Under the pieces are notes generated by a model that saw nothing but the letters and a program-made list of their open reading frames with translations, did no database searches and was not told the origin of the DNA. A program made the position numbers and the translations under genes. DNA of 5,388 nt, from NCBI GenBank assembly GCA_902796815.1, contig CADBQL010000196.1, forward strand, positions 1 to 5,388, read 5' to 3'. Each line of letters starts with the position of its first letter. Within the stretch, counting starts at the first letter, position 1. Source of the DNA: an uncultured Coriobacteriaceae bacterium (GTDB lineage Bacteria; Actinomycetota; Coriobacteriia; Coriobacteriales; Eggerthellaceae). Shown piece after piece: positions 1 through 5,315 of this stretch.

Positions 1-458
1 ATTTTTGGGCCGCGGCGCTTTTTGCCCGCCTTCTTGCCCTTGGCGCCTTTGCGGGAACGCTTGGCTTTACCCTTGCCCCCGTCTTTGCGAGCGCGCTTGC
101 CGTCGCCCTTGCCCGGCGTCGGGCCTGCGGGCGCGGCGGCAGCAGCTTGGGGGTCAGCGGTTGGAGCTTGAGCTTCGCCCTCTGGAGCCTGGGCGTCACC
201 CGCCAGAACCGGAGCATCATCAGCTAAAACTTGCGAATCGGCCGCTGTCGGAACCTGCGCATCAGCAACTGAATCCTGAGCATCGGCGACAATCGAATCC
301 TGCGCTTCCGCGGCTGAAGCTTGAGCTTCGCTGCTCGAGTCAGAAAGCAATTCTTGGGAATCGGGACGCACCGATTCAGCATCCGCAGACTCAATGGCGG
401 ATTGCTCTGGTTCAAAAGCCCCGACCTGCTGCTTCTCTATGTCTCGATTGTCGGCCAT
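1..458 (-). CDS. Unrecognised protein with acidic Ala/Gln-repeat N-terminus and Lys/Arg-rich cluster (3' part beyond left edge)
   Basis: The frame is open from ATG at 458-456 to the window edge, giving about 152 residues beginning MADNRDIEKQQVGAFEPEQS. Residues 1 to about 110 are low-complexity and acidic, built of imperfect 7-9 residue units such as ADAQDSV, ADAQVPT, GDAQAPE and GEAQAPT. Residues from about 115 to 152 are extremely basic (GKGDGKRARKDGGKGKAKRS, then more Lys/Arg), almost without acidic residues. No signal peptide or catalytic motif is visible. Such a disordered acidic-then-basic leader is seen ahead of a membrane helix in some bitopic actinobacterial proteins (LytR-CpsA-Psr type, for example) and as an extension of nucleic-acid-binding proteins; the part that would decide lies outside. 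The start is the first ATG after the promoter-like region; a GGAG at 477-474 lies 15 nt upstream, longer than ideal. The opposite strand is also open here, but its product is Pro/Arg/Leu-rich and unconvincing. Confidence 0.7.
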   Translation of the reverse strand, partial: MADNRDIEKQQVGAFEPEQSAIESADAESVRPDSQELLSDSSSEAQASAAEAQDSIVADAQDSVADAQVPTAADSQVLADDAPVLAGDAQAPEGEAQAPTADPQAAAAAPAGPTPGKGDGKRARKDGGKGKAKRSRKGAKGKKAGKKRRGPK

Positions 459-559
459 AGGTCGATCTCGTGTCTCCGCATAAATACCAATACGCCTGCC
501 ATCGCGCGCACTTCAACACACGACGTCAGCCGTAATTTTGCCCTTTATTTTTACCTGTT

Positions 560-587
560 ATTATCGCACGCTTTCTGCATTCGGCAA
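560..587 (-). promoter_or_regulatory. Candidate promoter for the leftward gene
   Basis: On the minus strand a TTGCCG (587-582) and a GATAAT (565-560) are separated by 16 nt and would start transcription about 95 nt before the ATG at 458. The -10 matches the sigma-70 consensus at 5 of 6 positions and the -35 at 4 of 6. It lies in the AT-rich part of the divergent intergenic region. Predicted by eye only. Confidence 0.35.
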
Positions 588-602
588 AATGGTTTCTAAA
601 AA

Positions 603-631
603 CTGAATATTCGCGTAATTCGCCTCATAAT
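603..631 (+). promoter_or_regulatory. Candidate promoter for the serine recombinase
   Basis: CTGAAT (603-608) and CATAAT (626-631) are spaced by 17 nt. The -10 is a 5/6 match and the -35 only 3/6. A start near 638 would give a leader of about 105 nt containing the hairpin at 671-729. A competing plus-strand candidate is TTGCCC (538-543) with TATTAT (559-564), spacing 15. Neither is strong. Confidence 0.3.
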
Positions 632-670
632 CAGTGAACGCAAGTTAAGCACTATGCGTCCGCCCCCTTT

Positions 671-729
671 TCGACGAGCCGTTTTACTCTGAATCAGTCG
701 TTGTCCTGAACAAAAAACGACTCGTTCGA
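671..729 (+). repeat. Imperfect inverted repeat in the recombinase leader
   Basis: The arm at 671-685 (TCGACGAGCCGTTTT) pairs with the arm at 714-729 (AAAACGACTCGTTCGA). This gives 14 Watson-Crick pairs with one C/A mismatch (679/720) and one bulged T (726) around a 28-nt loop. The right arm ends exactly where the recombinase ribosome-binding site AAGGGAG (729-735) begins. Within the loop, AGTCGTT (696-702) is perfectly complementary to AACGACT (716-722) in the right arm, so a shorter 7-bp hairpin competes for the same strand. The element could act in the transcript, as an operator, or as part of a recombinase-bound site; the sequence alone does not decide. Confidence 0.5.
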
Positions 730-742
730 AGGGAGCTTTACC

Positions 743-2521
743 ATGACTGTCCAAATCATAGAACCACAAAAATCGTCCGAGAAAACCGCAGAAGGCGCTC
801 CGAGGCTTTTGCGCGTTGCGGCGTATTGCCGCGTTAGCACCGACAGCGACGAACAGAGGACTTCTTACGAAGCGCAGATCAGTTATTACACAAACTACAT
901 TAATGGACATTCGGGATGGACGCTTGCCGGGATTTTTGCCGACGAAGGATTGAGCGGCACCCAGGCAAAAACGCGTCCGCAATTCAACGCCATGATCGAA
1001 GCGTGCGAAGCTGGATCGATTGACCTCGTGATAACGAAATCCATCAGCCGCTTTGCGCGCAACACCATCGACTGCCTCAACTATATCAGGAGGTTGAAGG
1101 CGATTTCGGTGCCCATAATCTTCGAGAAGGAATCCATCAACACGATGGATGCGTCGGGCGAGCTAATGGTCACGATTCTCGCTTCCATCGCGCAGCAAGA
1201 ATCGGCTTCAATCTCGCAGAACGTCAGGATTGGGATTAATTACGGGTTTCGTGAAGGGCGCGGACGGCTGAACTACAGCGTGTTCCTCGGGTACAAGCGG
1301 GGCCGCGAGCCCGGCAGTTATCGTATCGTGCCTGCTCAAGCAGAGGTGGTGCGCCGCATTTATCGCGAATACATCGAGGGATACAGCCCTCGTTTGATCG
1401 CTGATGGCCTGATGGACGATGGCGTTCGCGCGCCAGCGGGAGGTACGAAATGGTACGCGTCGACGATAAGGTCCATCTTGGAGAACGAGAAATACGCTGG
1501 CGACCTGCTCATGCAGAAGTACTATGTCGAGGATTTCCTGACACACAAATGCGTCAGGAATGACGGCGCCCGCCCGCAGTACTTCGTTGAAGATGACCAC
1601 GAGCCCATCGTTCCCAAAGCCGTTTTCGCGCAGGTCCAAGAGGAGATGAAGCGGCGTGCGTTGCTGAAGCACGACCCCAGCAAGCTACGATTCGGCAGCA
1701 TGAACGCTCTTGAAGGGCGCCTGATCTGTGGAAAGTGCGGACGGACACTTAAGCCTTACACAAAGCCTGGTCAGACACAACCCGATTGGCGCTGCCGCGA
1801 GCGAGCAATGGTCAAGAAGAGCGCCTCGCGAGAACAACCGCTTGAAAGTTGCCGCTGCAGCTGCCGCATCGTTCGCGAGGACGAGGTGCAGCGAGCGTTA
1901 GTTGCGGCGTTCAACGAGCTGCCTGAGAAGCGTGAGCTTTTGATCGAGGCGCGGGAACGCCTGGTCGGCGGCGAGATTGCGCGGATTGATGCCTTGCTTG
2001 CAAGCGGCTCTCTGCAGAGCGGATTGGAAGCGGGCCGCGACGGTACCATCCCTGTGCTGGACAGCGGCTCGCCGCAGGGCGAGCCGAAACATTTCGTTGT
2101 CGAGGGCGAGACCGGATTGGCGAGTAATTCCCCACAGCGCAGGCAAAAAGCCAAGGTCAACGTCGCAGACGGTTGGGAAGCGCGTCTTCGCATCCAGCGC
2201 GCAGAGCTCGCCAACCGAGATATCCAGGCCAGAATGCTTCTGCAGCTAATCGAGGATATGACTGGGTTGCCATGTGATCCTTCGGGCGCTACACCAATAG
2301 TGGCCGATAGGACCCGAAAGCGGCAAAAGGCAGCTTGCTACGAATACGAAGGCTTCTTTAATAGGACGCGGTATCGAATTCCAACGGATGTTTTGGACGC
2401 GCATGGCAAGATGGTTCGCTTCGATAACGATTTGGTCGTGCGGTACCTGGATAAAGTGATCGTACAAGACTGCGGATTCGAGGTTTTGTTCAAAGCGGGA
2501 GTCAAAGTGCGCCTGCGGTAG
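743..2521 (+). CDS. Large serine recombinase (resolvase/invertase N-terminal, recombinase and zinc-ribbon domains)
   Basis: This is a 592-residue site-specific DNA recombinase that should cut and rejoin paired att-type sites through a serine-DNA intermediate. The catalytic domain covers about residues 23-165: YCRVSTDSDEQ holds the nucleophile Ser32, and SISRFARNT (100-108) supplies the conserved active-site arginines 103 and 106. The recombinase domain follows (about 168-305; FLGYKRG, SILENEKYAGD). Then comes a zinc ribbon with C329-G-K-C332 and a second cysteine group (C351, C370, C372, C374). The C-terminal part has helical, charged segments, split by a Gly/Ser/Pro-rich stretch at about 420-470, and ends FEVLFKAGVKVRLR, a family-typical finish. 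Length is normal for the family and the frame is intact, so it is probably active. The start is supported by AAGGGAG at 729-735, 7 nt before ATG. Such enzymes integrate and excise mobile elements, or invert DNA; no recombination-directionality factor or transfer genes are in view, so the role is open. Confidence 0.95.
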   Translation: MTVQIIEPQKSSEKTAEGAPRLLRVAAYCRVSTDSDEQRTSYEAQISYYTNYINGHSGWTLAGIFADEGLSGTQAKTRPQFNAMIEACEAGSIDLVITKSISRFARNTIDCLNYIRRLKAISVPIIFEKESINTMDASGELMVTILASIAQQESASISQNVRIGINYGFREGRGRLNYSVFLGYKRGREPGSYRIVPAQAEVVRRIYREYIEGYSPRLIADGLMDDGVRAPAGGTKWYASTIRSILENEKYAGDLLMQKYYVEDFLTHKCVRNDGARPQYFVEDDHEPIVPKAVFAQVQEEMKRRALLKHDPSKLRFGSMNALEGRLICGKCGRTLKPYTKPGQTQPDWRCRERAMVKKSASREQPLESCRCSCRIVREDEVQRALVAAFNELPEKRELLIEARERLVGGEIARIDALLASGSLQSGLEAGRDGTIPVLDSGSPQGEPKHFVVEGETGLASNSPQRRQKAKVNVADGWEARLRIQRAELANRDIQARMLLQLIEDMTGLPCDPSGATPIVADRTRKRQKAACYEYEGFFNRTRYRIPTDVLDAHGKMVRFDNDLVVRYLDKVIVQDCGFEVLFKAGVKVRLR

Positions 2522-2644
2522 CGGAACTCGGCGGCGATGCGTGCGGTGAGCGAAGGCGACAGCCTGTTTAGGTGTTACTAATTTGCGTAAATGTTTGATT
2601 TTTGGGTTTTCGAATGAGTGCTTGTTAAATTTTTGAGATTATGT

Positions 2645-2674
2645 TTGAGTTTGACGGAGATACTCGAGTATAAG
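2645..2674 (+). promoter_or_regulatory. Weak candidate promoter overlapping a 12-bp palindrome
   Basis: TTGAGT (2645-2650) and TATAAG (2669-2674), spaced by 18 nt, point toward the pilin. The -35 overlaps motif copy B, and the -10 overlaps the perfect palindrome ATACTCGAGTAT (2660-2671), so a protein bound there could block it. The resulting leader would be more than 300 nt. No better plus-strand promoter is evident nearer the pilin start. Confidence 0.25.
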
Positions 2675-2735
2675 GGTGATTTTGATTTTGTTTTACCTGC
2701 TCATCGAGTTACTGTTTTGCTGATACTTGACCCAT

Positions 2736-2751
2736 GTTCAAAAGTTCAAAC
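2736..2751 (+). repeat. Tandem repeat GTTCAAAA / GTTCAAAC
   Basis: Two adjacent 8-bp units, at 2736-2743 and 2744-2751, differ only in the last base. The second unit runs into motif copy C. It may be part of a binding site or a chance product of AT-rich sequence. Confidence 0.4.
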
Positions 2752-2909
2752 ATTTACTCACTTTTTTATCTTTTGAATTCCGAATCTTCAATTTATCAAA
2801 CATTAACGCATATTTTTATCTATTGGTTAGCTTGCATTAACGAGTTTTTGCCCTTGGAGACGCATCTGTTTCATGACGCGCGGCACAATTCCCAGAAAAC
2901 AAGCACTCT

Positions 2910-2987
2910 TTAAGCGGACAGCGCCGAAAACTTCGCCTTTTCGCCGCCCAAACCGCCAAGATCGCGCATACCTTTACCAGCATCGCA
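2910..2987 (-). pseudogene. Relic of an Rpn-type C-terminal tail
   Basis: Read on the minus strand from 2987 down to the TAA at 2912-2910, this encodes CDAGKGMRDLGGLGGEKAKF followed by SALSA and a stop. It aligns with the end of the plus-strand gene at 4718-5125 (CDADKAMRDLGAPDDEKAKF, then AALLSR and stop): by eye 17 of 25 ungapped positions are identical and the DNA is clearly similar as well. Homology begins abruptly at 2987, 13 nt from the pilin start, and nothing upstream in this frame resembles the rest of such a protein. The frame does stay open further into the antisense of the pilin, but that part has no family resemblance. I read it as the last codons of a gene whose body was removed when the pilin segment arrived. 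Confidence 0.7.
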
Positions 2988-2999
2988 AGCAAATACCGA

Positions 3000-4598
3000 T
3001 TGCCTTCCAACGCCAACCACAAAAGAAAGATTATGGCTCTGATGGTTGTAGCCGTTATGGCTATGGCTATGACTGCCGGAGCGGCTTGGGCTGCAACAAT
3101 AACCATTACCCAAAACAATGAGAATGGTACTGCTGGTGCGGAAACTTATAATTTGTATAAGATTTTTGATGTAACGAAAACGGATGCTCAGGAAGACTAT
3201 GAGACGACTGCGGGTGGCGCAGGGACCGAAACTGGTTTTTCGTATACGATTTCTACAGCAAACCCTTGGTTTGCGGTTCTCGGTTCTGTGTCCAATGGTG
3301 CGTGGAGCGCCGCTAGCGGGCAAGGATGGGTCACGCTCACTCAATCCGCTGGCGATCCTACGGTTTACAACGTTACGCTGAACGACGGCAAGAATACCGA
3401 GGCCGAGGCTAAAGCTTTTGCTGAGTGGCTCTACTCCAAAAAGGGCACGATAAGCGCAGATGCAACTTTGGAAAGCGAAGATGGGGTTGCGGAGTCTGGA
3501 GACATTGCTGACGGATATTGGCTGATTGACTCGACTCTTGGCACGAATTTGATCTTGGCTACATCTGATGTCAATATAGAAACCAAGAATCAGTATCCGA
3601 CAACGGAGAAGACCGTTGCGAAGACTAATTACAACGTCGGCGACCTGGTAGATTATACAATTACCGTGGACCTGCCTGCTTCGACTGACTGGACGAAGCC
3701 CGTTATCGTTCACGACACGATGGACGACGTCCTTGCCCTTCAGACATCCTCCGTTCATGCGAAAGTTACTGCTGCAAATGATTTTGACAGCCACGTAACG
3801 CTCGTGCAGAGCAGCGCTTTCGGTACAACGCATGATAACACCGCTCATCCGGCAGCAAATGGAAAGACGCTGTTCGACTTCGCTCTTGACATCAGCTCTC
3901 TCGCCCCCGCCGCTGGTGCTGACCCTGTTGCGAAGACGGTGATCATTACCTATCAGGCAGAGCTTCTGAGCACCGCTGCCGCTGACACTGGCTATGTTAA
4001 CAAAGAGTTTGTTGAGTACTCCGAGTACAAGACCCCGGAAGACAGCACCGAGATGAAGACGTTTGATTTCGATCTCGAGAAGACGTTTGCGGGCAGCGAG
4101 GACACGAGCCTCGAAGCGACTTTTAACCTGTACGCATCGACCGCCGATGGGAAAGCCGCTTCTCCTCTTCAGTTCATAGAGGAAAAAGCCAACGAAAACT
4201 ATGTCAAGGCAGACAGCGATGACCAAACAAAGACCGCAACTATCAGTGCTAAACTCGGGACTACGCTGAATGTTAGGGGCCTTGCCGCAGGAACATACTA
4301 TTTGACGGAGCTTACGACGGCTGAGGGCTACAACCTGCTTACTCAAGATATTGTGATTGTGATCGACGCAAACGGTAATGCGACCGTAACTGGAAATAGC
4401 GATTTGTTCTCTGCATCGGGCGACAAGATTACGGTTGTCAACAATTCTGGTACCGTCCTGCCCTCCACCGGTGGCATGGGCACCACGATCCTCTACATCG
4501 TCGGCGGCATCATGGTCCTGATCGCTGGCGTGTACCTGGTGACCAAGCGTCGCATGGGCAAGGAGTCCAACGTCGAGTCCGTCGAGGACGAGCAGTAA
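3000..4598 (+). CDS. LPXTG-anchored isopeptide-forming pilin / fimbrial subunit
   Basis: This is a secreted surface protein (532 aa) of the Gram-positive major-pilin type. Residues 1-31 form a signal peptide: basic NHKRK, a hydrophobic Met/Ala/Val core, likely cleavage after AWA31. An N-terminal domain runs to about 195. ETKNQYPTTEK (194-204) resembles the pilin-motif/linker region, with Lys196 a candidate for sortase C linkage. A D2-type domain covers about 200-340; Lys204, Asp239 and Asn334 are plausible isopeptide residues. A Cna_B/SpaA-type domain follows (about 355-482): Lys361, E-box YYLTELTTAEGY with Glu437, and Asn481. Sorting signal: LPSTG (487-491), helix 495-514, then KRR and an acidic tail. 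The start is chosen as TTG 3000 because the ATG at 3033 would lose the basic n-region; neither has a good ribosome-binding site and no upstream in-frame ATG or GTG exists. No sortase is nearby. Codon use becomes strongly GC3-rich from codon 485 onward. Confidence 0.9.
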   Translation: MPSNANHKRKIMALMVVAVMAMAMTAGAAWAATITITQNNENGTAGAETYNLYKIFDVTKTDAQEDYETTAGGAGTETGFSYTISTANPWFAVLGSVSNGAWSAASGQGWVTLTQSAGDPTVYNVTLNDGKNTEAEAKAFAEWLYSKKGTISADATLESEDGVAESGDIADGYWLIDSTLGTNLILATSDVNIETKNQYPTTEKTVAKTNYNVGDLVDYTITVDLPASTDWTKPVIVHDTMDDVLALQTSSVHAKVTAANDFDSHVTLVQSSAFGTTHDNTAHPAANGKTLFDFALDISSLAPAAGADPVAKTVIITYQAELLSTAAADTGYVNKEFVEYSEYKTPEDSTEMKTFDFDLEKTFAGSEDTSLEATFNLYASTADGKAASPLQFIEEKANENYVKADSDDQTKTATISAKLGTTLNVRGLAAGTYYLTELTTAEGYNLLTQDIVIVIDANGNATVTGNSDLFSASGDKITVVNNSGTVLPSTGGMGTTILYIVGGIMVLIAGVYLVTKRRMGKESNVESVEDEQ

Positions 4599-4645
4599 AC
4601 CAAGGCACTCTACCTAGAGCGCAGGCGCTGAAGCGCTAACAACCT

Positions 4646-4681
4646 GGCCGGCGCGGGGAAACCCGCGCCGGCTCGTTTTTT
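4646..4681 (+). terminator. Intrinsic terminator of the pilin gene
   Basis: A perfect 11-bp GC stem, 4647-4657 (GCCGGCGCGGG) with 4662-4672 (CCCGCGCCGGC), closes a GAAA loop, with a possible extra G/T pair at 4646/4673. It is followed after TCG by six Ts (4676-4681). It lies 48 bp after the pilin stop and separates the pilin transcript from the downstream fragment. Confidence 0.93.
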
Positions 4682-4717
4682 CTCCCCGGTTCATCGCAGG
4701 GCTCGACGCCATCGCGG

Positions 4718-5125
4718 ATGCCCGCGAGGCGCGAGGCACTGCCCAGCGAATGCGCGGCAATTTATGACCTATTGTCTGGTAGTCCCGAAATAGCAGGCGA
4801 CGAGGAGCTGTATACTGGCCTCATGGGCTCGGTCGGCGAGGTGGCGAGGCATCTGTTCCGGGACCATCCGGACCTCGGAGAGGAAGTGGTGAAGGCTATG
4901 GGCGACGAAATCCTTGAGCTTTGGACCGAGGAGGCCGAGCACCAGCGGCGCGAGGCAGCTGAGCGGGGTCGCGAACAAGGGCTCGAGCAGGGCCTCGAGC
5001 AGGGAATCCTGCAGTCCCTCCGCAACCTCATGGCCTCGACGAACTGCGATGCTGACAAAGCCATGCGAGATTTGGGTGCGCCTGACGACGAGAAGGCGAA
5101 GTTCGCGGCGTTGCTCTCTCGCTAA
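4718..5125 (+). CDS. Probable 5'-truncated Rpn-family (PD-(D/E)XK nuclease/transposase-like) C-terminal fragment
   Basis: This is a 135-residue open frame. Residues 20 to about 80 are acidic and helical (LFRDHPDLGEEVVKAMGDEI, LELWTEEAEHQRREAAERG). Residues 84-98 carry the REQGLEQGLEQG repeat. The end, LRNLMASTNCDADKAMRDLG (101-120) and then DDEKAKFAALLSR, fits the tail seen after the nuclease domain in Rpn-family recombination-promoting nuclease/putative transposase proteins. Those are usually about 250-350 residues, and the catalytic N-terminal domain is missing here. The ATG at 4718 has no convincing ribosome-binding site, lies 36 bp beyond the terminator, and the neighbouring frame just upstream also looks coding (4687-4767), so a truncated and frameshifted remnant is more likely than a functional small protein. 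The same tail occurs inverted at 2987-2910. The family assignment rests on recognition of the tail, not on a catalytic motif. Confidence 0.6.
   Translation: MPARREALPSECAAIYDLLSGSPEIAGDEELYTGLMGSVGEVARHLFRDHPDLGEEVVKAMGDEILELWTEEAEHQRREAAERGREQGLEQGLEQGILQSLRNLMASTNCDADKAMRDLGAPDDEKAKFAALLSR
4973..5008 (+). repeat. Tandem 12-bp repeat encoding EQGL/EQGL/EQGI
   Basis: There are three consecutive 12-bp units, GAACAAGGGCTC, GAGCAGGGCCTC and GAGCAGGGAATC, in frame with the gene around them. They encode the Glu-Gln-Gly-Leu repeat typical of the hinge of Rpn-type proteins. Such units can vary in number by slippage. Confidence 0.8.
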
Positions 5126-5315
5126 ACAGCGTACGGACGCGAGGAGTCGCAGAGCAAGCGCTGCCCCTATGATCTCAAGGCTTGATCAAACTCGTTGAGG
5201 AGCAGCCGGCAACTTTCCAAGCGAGGTAGCTGGTGCGGGTGGCCCTTGCGAATTCGGCGCATGCAGAGGTGTTTGGCTACCGCTATCAGAAGAGACCAAA
5301 AACGAGTTTCCAGTA

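Larger units (their letters stand above)
2584..2810. repeat. Four-copy 15-bp motif array forming a large symmetric palindrome
   Basis: Copies are A, 2584-2598 plus (TGCGTAAATGTTTGA); B, 2634-2648 plus (TGAGATTATGTTTGA); C, 2760-2746 minus (TGAGTAAATGTTTGA); D, 2810-2796 minus (TGCGTTAATGTTTGA). The 8-bp core ATGTTTGA is identical in all four. A to B and C to D are each exactly 50 bp apart, and both inverted pairs (A/D and B/C) share the same axis at 2697. The outer pair shares TGCG and the inner pair TGAG. Sequence between the copies also matches weakly across the axis, for instance 2664-2673 against the complement of 2721-2730 (8 of 10). Function unknown: candidates are protein-binding sites controlling the pilin, recombinase-type sites, or an old miniature inverted element. 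Confidence 0.75.
2522..2999. other. AT-rich non-coding gap between recombinase and pilin
   Basis: There is no credible complete gene in these 478 bp. The first 50 bp keep the GC content of the recombinase. From about 2580 to 2850 the sequence becomes markedly AT-rich and holds the four-motif palindromic array, a 12-bp palindrome and weak promoter-like boxes. From about 2860 GC rises again and a minus-strand coding relic follows, up to 13 nt before the pilin start. I see no clear intrinsic terminator after the recombinase. Confidence 0.8.

Noticed and set aside
5..460. Plus-strand open frame of 151 codons starting near the left edge
   Set aside because: The product is Pro/Arg/Leu/Cys-rich without any recognisable feature, and the minus strand carries a coherent repeat-plus-basic protein over the same bases with a plausible promoter.
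1208..1672. Antisense open frames inside the recombinase
   Set aside because: Shadows of a fully convincing recombinase gene, with no start signals or family resemblance.
2522..2580. Intrinsic terminator after the recombinase
   Set aside because: No stem followed by a T tract could be found; the GC-rich stretch does not pair well.
2584..2810. CRISPR array or replication-origin iterons
   Set aside because: The copies are in mixed orientation with 50-bp and 98-bp gaps, and neither cas nor replication genes are in the window, so neither explanation is supported.
2837..3121. Short frames on both strands across the pilin 5' end (82 and 93 codons)
   Set aside because: They overlap both the relic and the pilin signal peptide in other frames, and the translations are compositionally odd (Arg/Lys/Tyr-rich or Ala/Ile-rich) without start signals.
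2910..4346. Long open frame (478 codons) antisense to the pilin
   Set aside because: Its body shows no domain and is Arg/Ser/Cys-rich as expected for an antisense shadow. Only its last 26 or so codons (2987-2910) resemble a real protein and are reported as a relic.
5126..5315. Possible small gene or terminator after the Rpn-type fragment
   Set aside because: Short inverted repeats such as TCAAGGCTTGA are present, but without a T tract, and no frame has start signals.
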